From Comamonadaceae bacterium (GTDB lineage: Bacteria > Pseudomonadota > Gammaproteobacteria > Burkholderiales > Burkholderiaceae_C): a stretch of 58,472 bases of DNA. The notes below the pieces were generated by a model. That model was not told the DNA's origin. It worked only from the letters and a program-made list of their open reading frames with translations, and searched no databases. The first letter of the stretch is position 1; each line of letters begins with the position of its first letter. Shown here piece by piece: positions 56,288-58,472 of this stretch. The DNA is taken from contig JAECRA010000001.1 of assembly GCA_015999985.1 (NCBI GenBank), positions 1-58,472 of the forward strand, in the 5' to 3' direction. A program made the translations under genes and the position numbers.

Positions 56288-57469
56288 TCATGCCCCGATT
56301 CGGAGATCTCGTCCGGCCAGCACACCCATGAACGCGGCCACCAGGGCTACAGCGGCGCACAAGCCCAGCGGGACATGCCAGCTGCCCAGTCCATCGTGCA
56401 GCGCGCCCATGGCCATGGGCCCTGCCGCAGCCAGCAGGTAGCCTACGAACTGCGACATGCCTGAGAGCGCGGCCGCCTGACTTGCATTGTCAGTACGAAG
56501 GCCCATGAACGACAGTCCCAAAATGATGCTCGCGCCGGTTCCAATGCCGAACAAAATTGACCAAATGAGCGCAAATTGTGGCGCCATCAAAAACCCAAGT
56601 AAAGCAACGAACGAGAAGCAGGCCACTGTGGCCGCAGGAAGGCTTTGACTGCGCCTGCCGCGCAGCAAGGGCGCCAGCAGCAGGCCCGGCACGGCCGTCG
56701 CCAGTTGGAGCACGCCGTGCAGAGAGCCGGCTTCGGCAGGCGATAGGCCAGAGTCGATGAGGATGGTTGGAAGCCAGCCAATGGCGACGTAGTAGACGGT
56801 CGAATTGAGCCCCAGAAAGAGCGTGACCTGCCAGGCCAGGGGCGAGCGCCAGACCTTGCCTGTGTCGACCGCTGCCGGCGCATCAGACGTGGGGGTGGTG
56901 TGGGCCCGAAGTTGGGTGGTCCATACAGCCAGGGCCGCCAGCGGCAGTATGAGCAGACTTGCGAGCGCGCCTATCCATCCCACCGACTGAGCCAGAGGAA
57001 CGACGGCGGCTGACCCTAGCGCTGCAGCTATGCCCATTGACAAGGCATAAGCTCCAGTGAGCGCGGCAATGCTGTTGGGAAAGTCTCGTTTGACCAGGCT
57101 GGGCAGCAGGACATTGCCGGCCGCGATACCCACGCCTATCAAGCTGGTGCCGACATACAGGCACCACAAGGCATCTGCAGAGCGCAGCAGAATGCCCAGC
57201 GCAATGACGAACAGAGCTGTAAAGAGCGTACGTTCCAACCCGAATTGGCGCGCCAACGTTGCGCTCAAGGGAGACAACAGGGCGAACGCAAGCAAGGGCA
57301 GGGTAGTCAGCGCGCCCGCTGCTGTGGTCCCCAGTCCGAAATGGGCCTGGATAGGCGCCAGCAGCGGAGGCAATGAAGTGATCGGGGCACGCAGGTTGAC
57401 CGCGATGAGCAAGATGCCGATCAGCAGCAAGCTTTTGCCAGTTGGATTTCGATAGGACACGGCGTGCAT
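56288..57469 (-). CDS. MFS transporter, CynX/NimT family
   Basis: A 393-residue inner-membrane protein with 12 hydrophobic segments, opening with LLLIGILLIAVNLRAPITSLPPLL, which is typical of the CynX/NimT (2-nitroimidazole/cyanate) group. It probably exports or imports a small anion or drug-like compound. It is divergent from an AraC gene, the usual setup for a substrate-induced transporter. Confidence 0.9.
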   Translation of the reverse strand: MHAVSYRNPTGKSLLLIGILLIAVNLRAPITSLPPLLAPIQAHFGLGTTAAGALTTLPLLAFALLSPLSATLARQFGLERTLFTALFVIALGILLRSADALWCLYVGTSLIGVGIAAGNVLLPSLVKRDFPNSIAALTGAYALSMGIAAALGSAAVVPLAQSVGWIGALASLLILPLAALAVWTTQLRAHTTPTSDAPAAVDTGKVWRSPLAWQVTLFLGLNSTVYYVAIGWLPTILIDSGLSPAEAGSLHGVLQLATAVPGLLLAPLLRGRRSQSLPAATVACFSFVALLGFLMAPQFALIWSILFGIGTGASIILGLSFMGLRTDNASQAAALSGMSQFVGYLLAAAGPMAMGALHDGLGSWHVPLGLCAAVALVAAFMGVLAGRDLRIGA

Positions 57470-57564
57470 CTGCGGGCTTTCTCTGCGTATTGGTGGAGTC
57501 TGATCTGACTCTATTCATCATTTTTTGAACATATAGAGAAGAAAAGACAATTAATATCCAAATA

Positions 57565-58359
57565 GTGACAATCAGTCTTGCCCTGAACCAATCGCTGCAG
57601 CGTTTCGACCCGGACGCGGCAGACTGCGCGGCTGCGGCGCTACTTCTGGACGTGGCGCACAACGATGTGGAGCAGCCGATACATCAGCACCACAAGGGGC
57701 AACTGGTGATGGCCTTGCGTGGCGGGGTGGTGTGTGAGGTCTCCAGGGCAAAGTGGATGGTGCCCCCCAATCACGCGGTGTGGATTCCAGGGGGGATGCC
57801 TCACAGCAACCGTGCTACGAACAATGCGCGCATCTGCTTTTTATTCGTCGAGGCGCAGGCTTCGAAGATGCCCGTCAAGTGCTGCACTTTGGTGATCAGT
57901 CCCATGGTCAGGGAACTCATCCTGTATCTCGCCGAGCAGGGTCTTTCCTATCCCAGGGAGGGCGCCGCTGCGCGTGTCGCCGCCGTGCTTTTGGAGCAAT
58001 TGGCCACAGCACCCGTCGAGCAACTTCATCTGCCCGTCTCGGACCATCCGAAAATCCGCACCATCACAGAGGTCTGGGAGCAGGACCCGGCAGATCGCCG
58101 AACGCTGGTGCAGTGGGCCGACCAACTTGCGCTCAGTGGTCGCTCGCTGGCGCGGCTAGTGGAACGCGAAACCGGGCTCAGCTTCGGTCGGTGGCGCCAA
58201 CAATGGCATCTGATCGTCGCCCTGCGGCAACTTGCGGAAGGCGCCCCCGTTCAACAGGTCGCCAGCAACCTCGGCTACGACTCGGTGACGGCGTTCATCA
58301 CCATGTTCAAGAAATCGCTCGGTAAACCACCCGCGCAATATTTCGCATCCCTGCGCTAA
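57565..58359 (+). CDS. AraC-family transcriptional regulator (NimR/YdeC-like)
   Basis: A 264-residue regulator: N-terminal cupin sensor (HQHHKGQLVMALRGGVV; WIPGGMPHS) and C-terminal AraC HTH pair ending LGYDSVTAFITMFKKSLGKPPAQYF. Start GTG 57565. It is divergent from the CynX/NimT transporter gene, matching the known nimR-nimT type of arrangement, and probably controls it. Confidence 0.9.
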   Translation: MTISLALNQSLQRFDPDAADCAAAALLLDVAHNDVEQPIHQHHKGQLVMALRGGVVCEVSRAKWMVPPNHAVWIPGGMPHSNRATNNARICFLFVEAQASKMPVKCCTLVISPMVRELILYLAEQGLSYPREGAAARVAAVLLEQLATAPVEQLHLPVSDHPKIRTITEVWEQDPADRRTLVQWADQLALSGRSLARLVERETGLSFGRWRQQWHLIVALRQLAEGAPVQQVASNLGYDSVTAFITMFKKSLGKPPAQYFASLR

Positions 58360-58472
58360 ACCAATTCATGGGCAAGGAGCGGACCATGCGCAGCAGGGTA
58401 GCGTGGGGGCTACTTTCATCGCCGGGCCGCTCCCAAGATGAAAAGCGGCGCGGCCGGCTTCGGACCCTCGGG

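Overview
The window reads as chromosomal DNA of a betaproteobacterium, most likely a Comamonadaceae-type member of the Burkholderiales. This rests on the high G+C, the six Bug-type (tripartite tricarboxylate, TTT) binding proteins that stand alone beside catabolic genes, an aminomuconate-type operon of nba gene order, and a porin-glnK-amtB operon behind a sigma-54 promoter. It holds 56 protein genes and no rRNA, tRNA, CRISPR array or recognisable transposase. Organism and function assignments come from reading motifs, not from database searches.

Layout. 1-4.7 kb: M48 lipoprotein protease, YihY/BrkB membrane protein with a polyproline tail, and an ECF41 sigma factor with its carboxymuconolactone-decarboxylase-like partner, each preceded by a matching ECF41 promoter. 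4.7-11.1 kb: aromatic meta-cleavage operon (flavin hydroxylase, FAH hydrolase, extradiol dioxygenase, amidohydrolase, Bug protein) with a divergent LysR gene. 11.2-17 kb: HbpS/GlcG-like protein, Bug protein and a 1083-residue fusion of a thiamine-diphosphate enzyme with an aldehyde dehydrogenase, with a divergent AraC gene. 17.2-25.5 kb: hydantoinase/oxoprolinase-carboxylase type operon (FAH hydrolase, HyuA, HyuB, small Cys-x-Cys protein, CobW GTPase, Bug protein) with a divergent LysR gene. 25.5-27.1 kb: YifB/ComM. 27.3-32.5 kb: a catabolic cassette (enolase superfamily, RraA-like, SDR, Bug, LysR) bracketed by two ~95-bp direct repeats. 32.5-34.6 kb: DUF1428 protein, class D beta-lactamase, GAF protein.

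34.6-44.5 kb: LysR gene and a nine-gene 3-hydroxyanthranilate meta-cleavage operon in nbaE-X-H-J-I-G-F-C-D order, ending with a Bug protein. The nine enzymes give a complete route: 3-hydroxyanthranilate ring cleavage, decarboxylation, semialdehyde oxidation, deamination, decarboxylation, hydration, aldol cleavage and acetaldehyde oxidation to acetyl-CoA plus pyruvate. 44.6-51.2 kb: IclR gene divergent from a Bug, two enoyl-CoA hydratases, a family III CoA-transferase, a class II aldolase and a D-2-hydroxyacid dehydrogenase, an acyl-CoA route of unknown substrate. 51.2-54.4 kb: nitrogen-control operon with a sigma-54 promoter and an NtrC-type site driving a TorF-family porin, GlnK and an AmtB carrying an OmpA-like periplasmic domain. 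54.5-58.4 kb: YafY/WYL regulator, small VOC protein, EVE protein, CynX/NimT-type exporter and a divergent AraC regulator.

The theme is a row of substrate-specific catabolic modules, each with its own regulator and most with an orphan periplasmic binding protein, next to housekeeping and nitrogen-assimilation genes.
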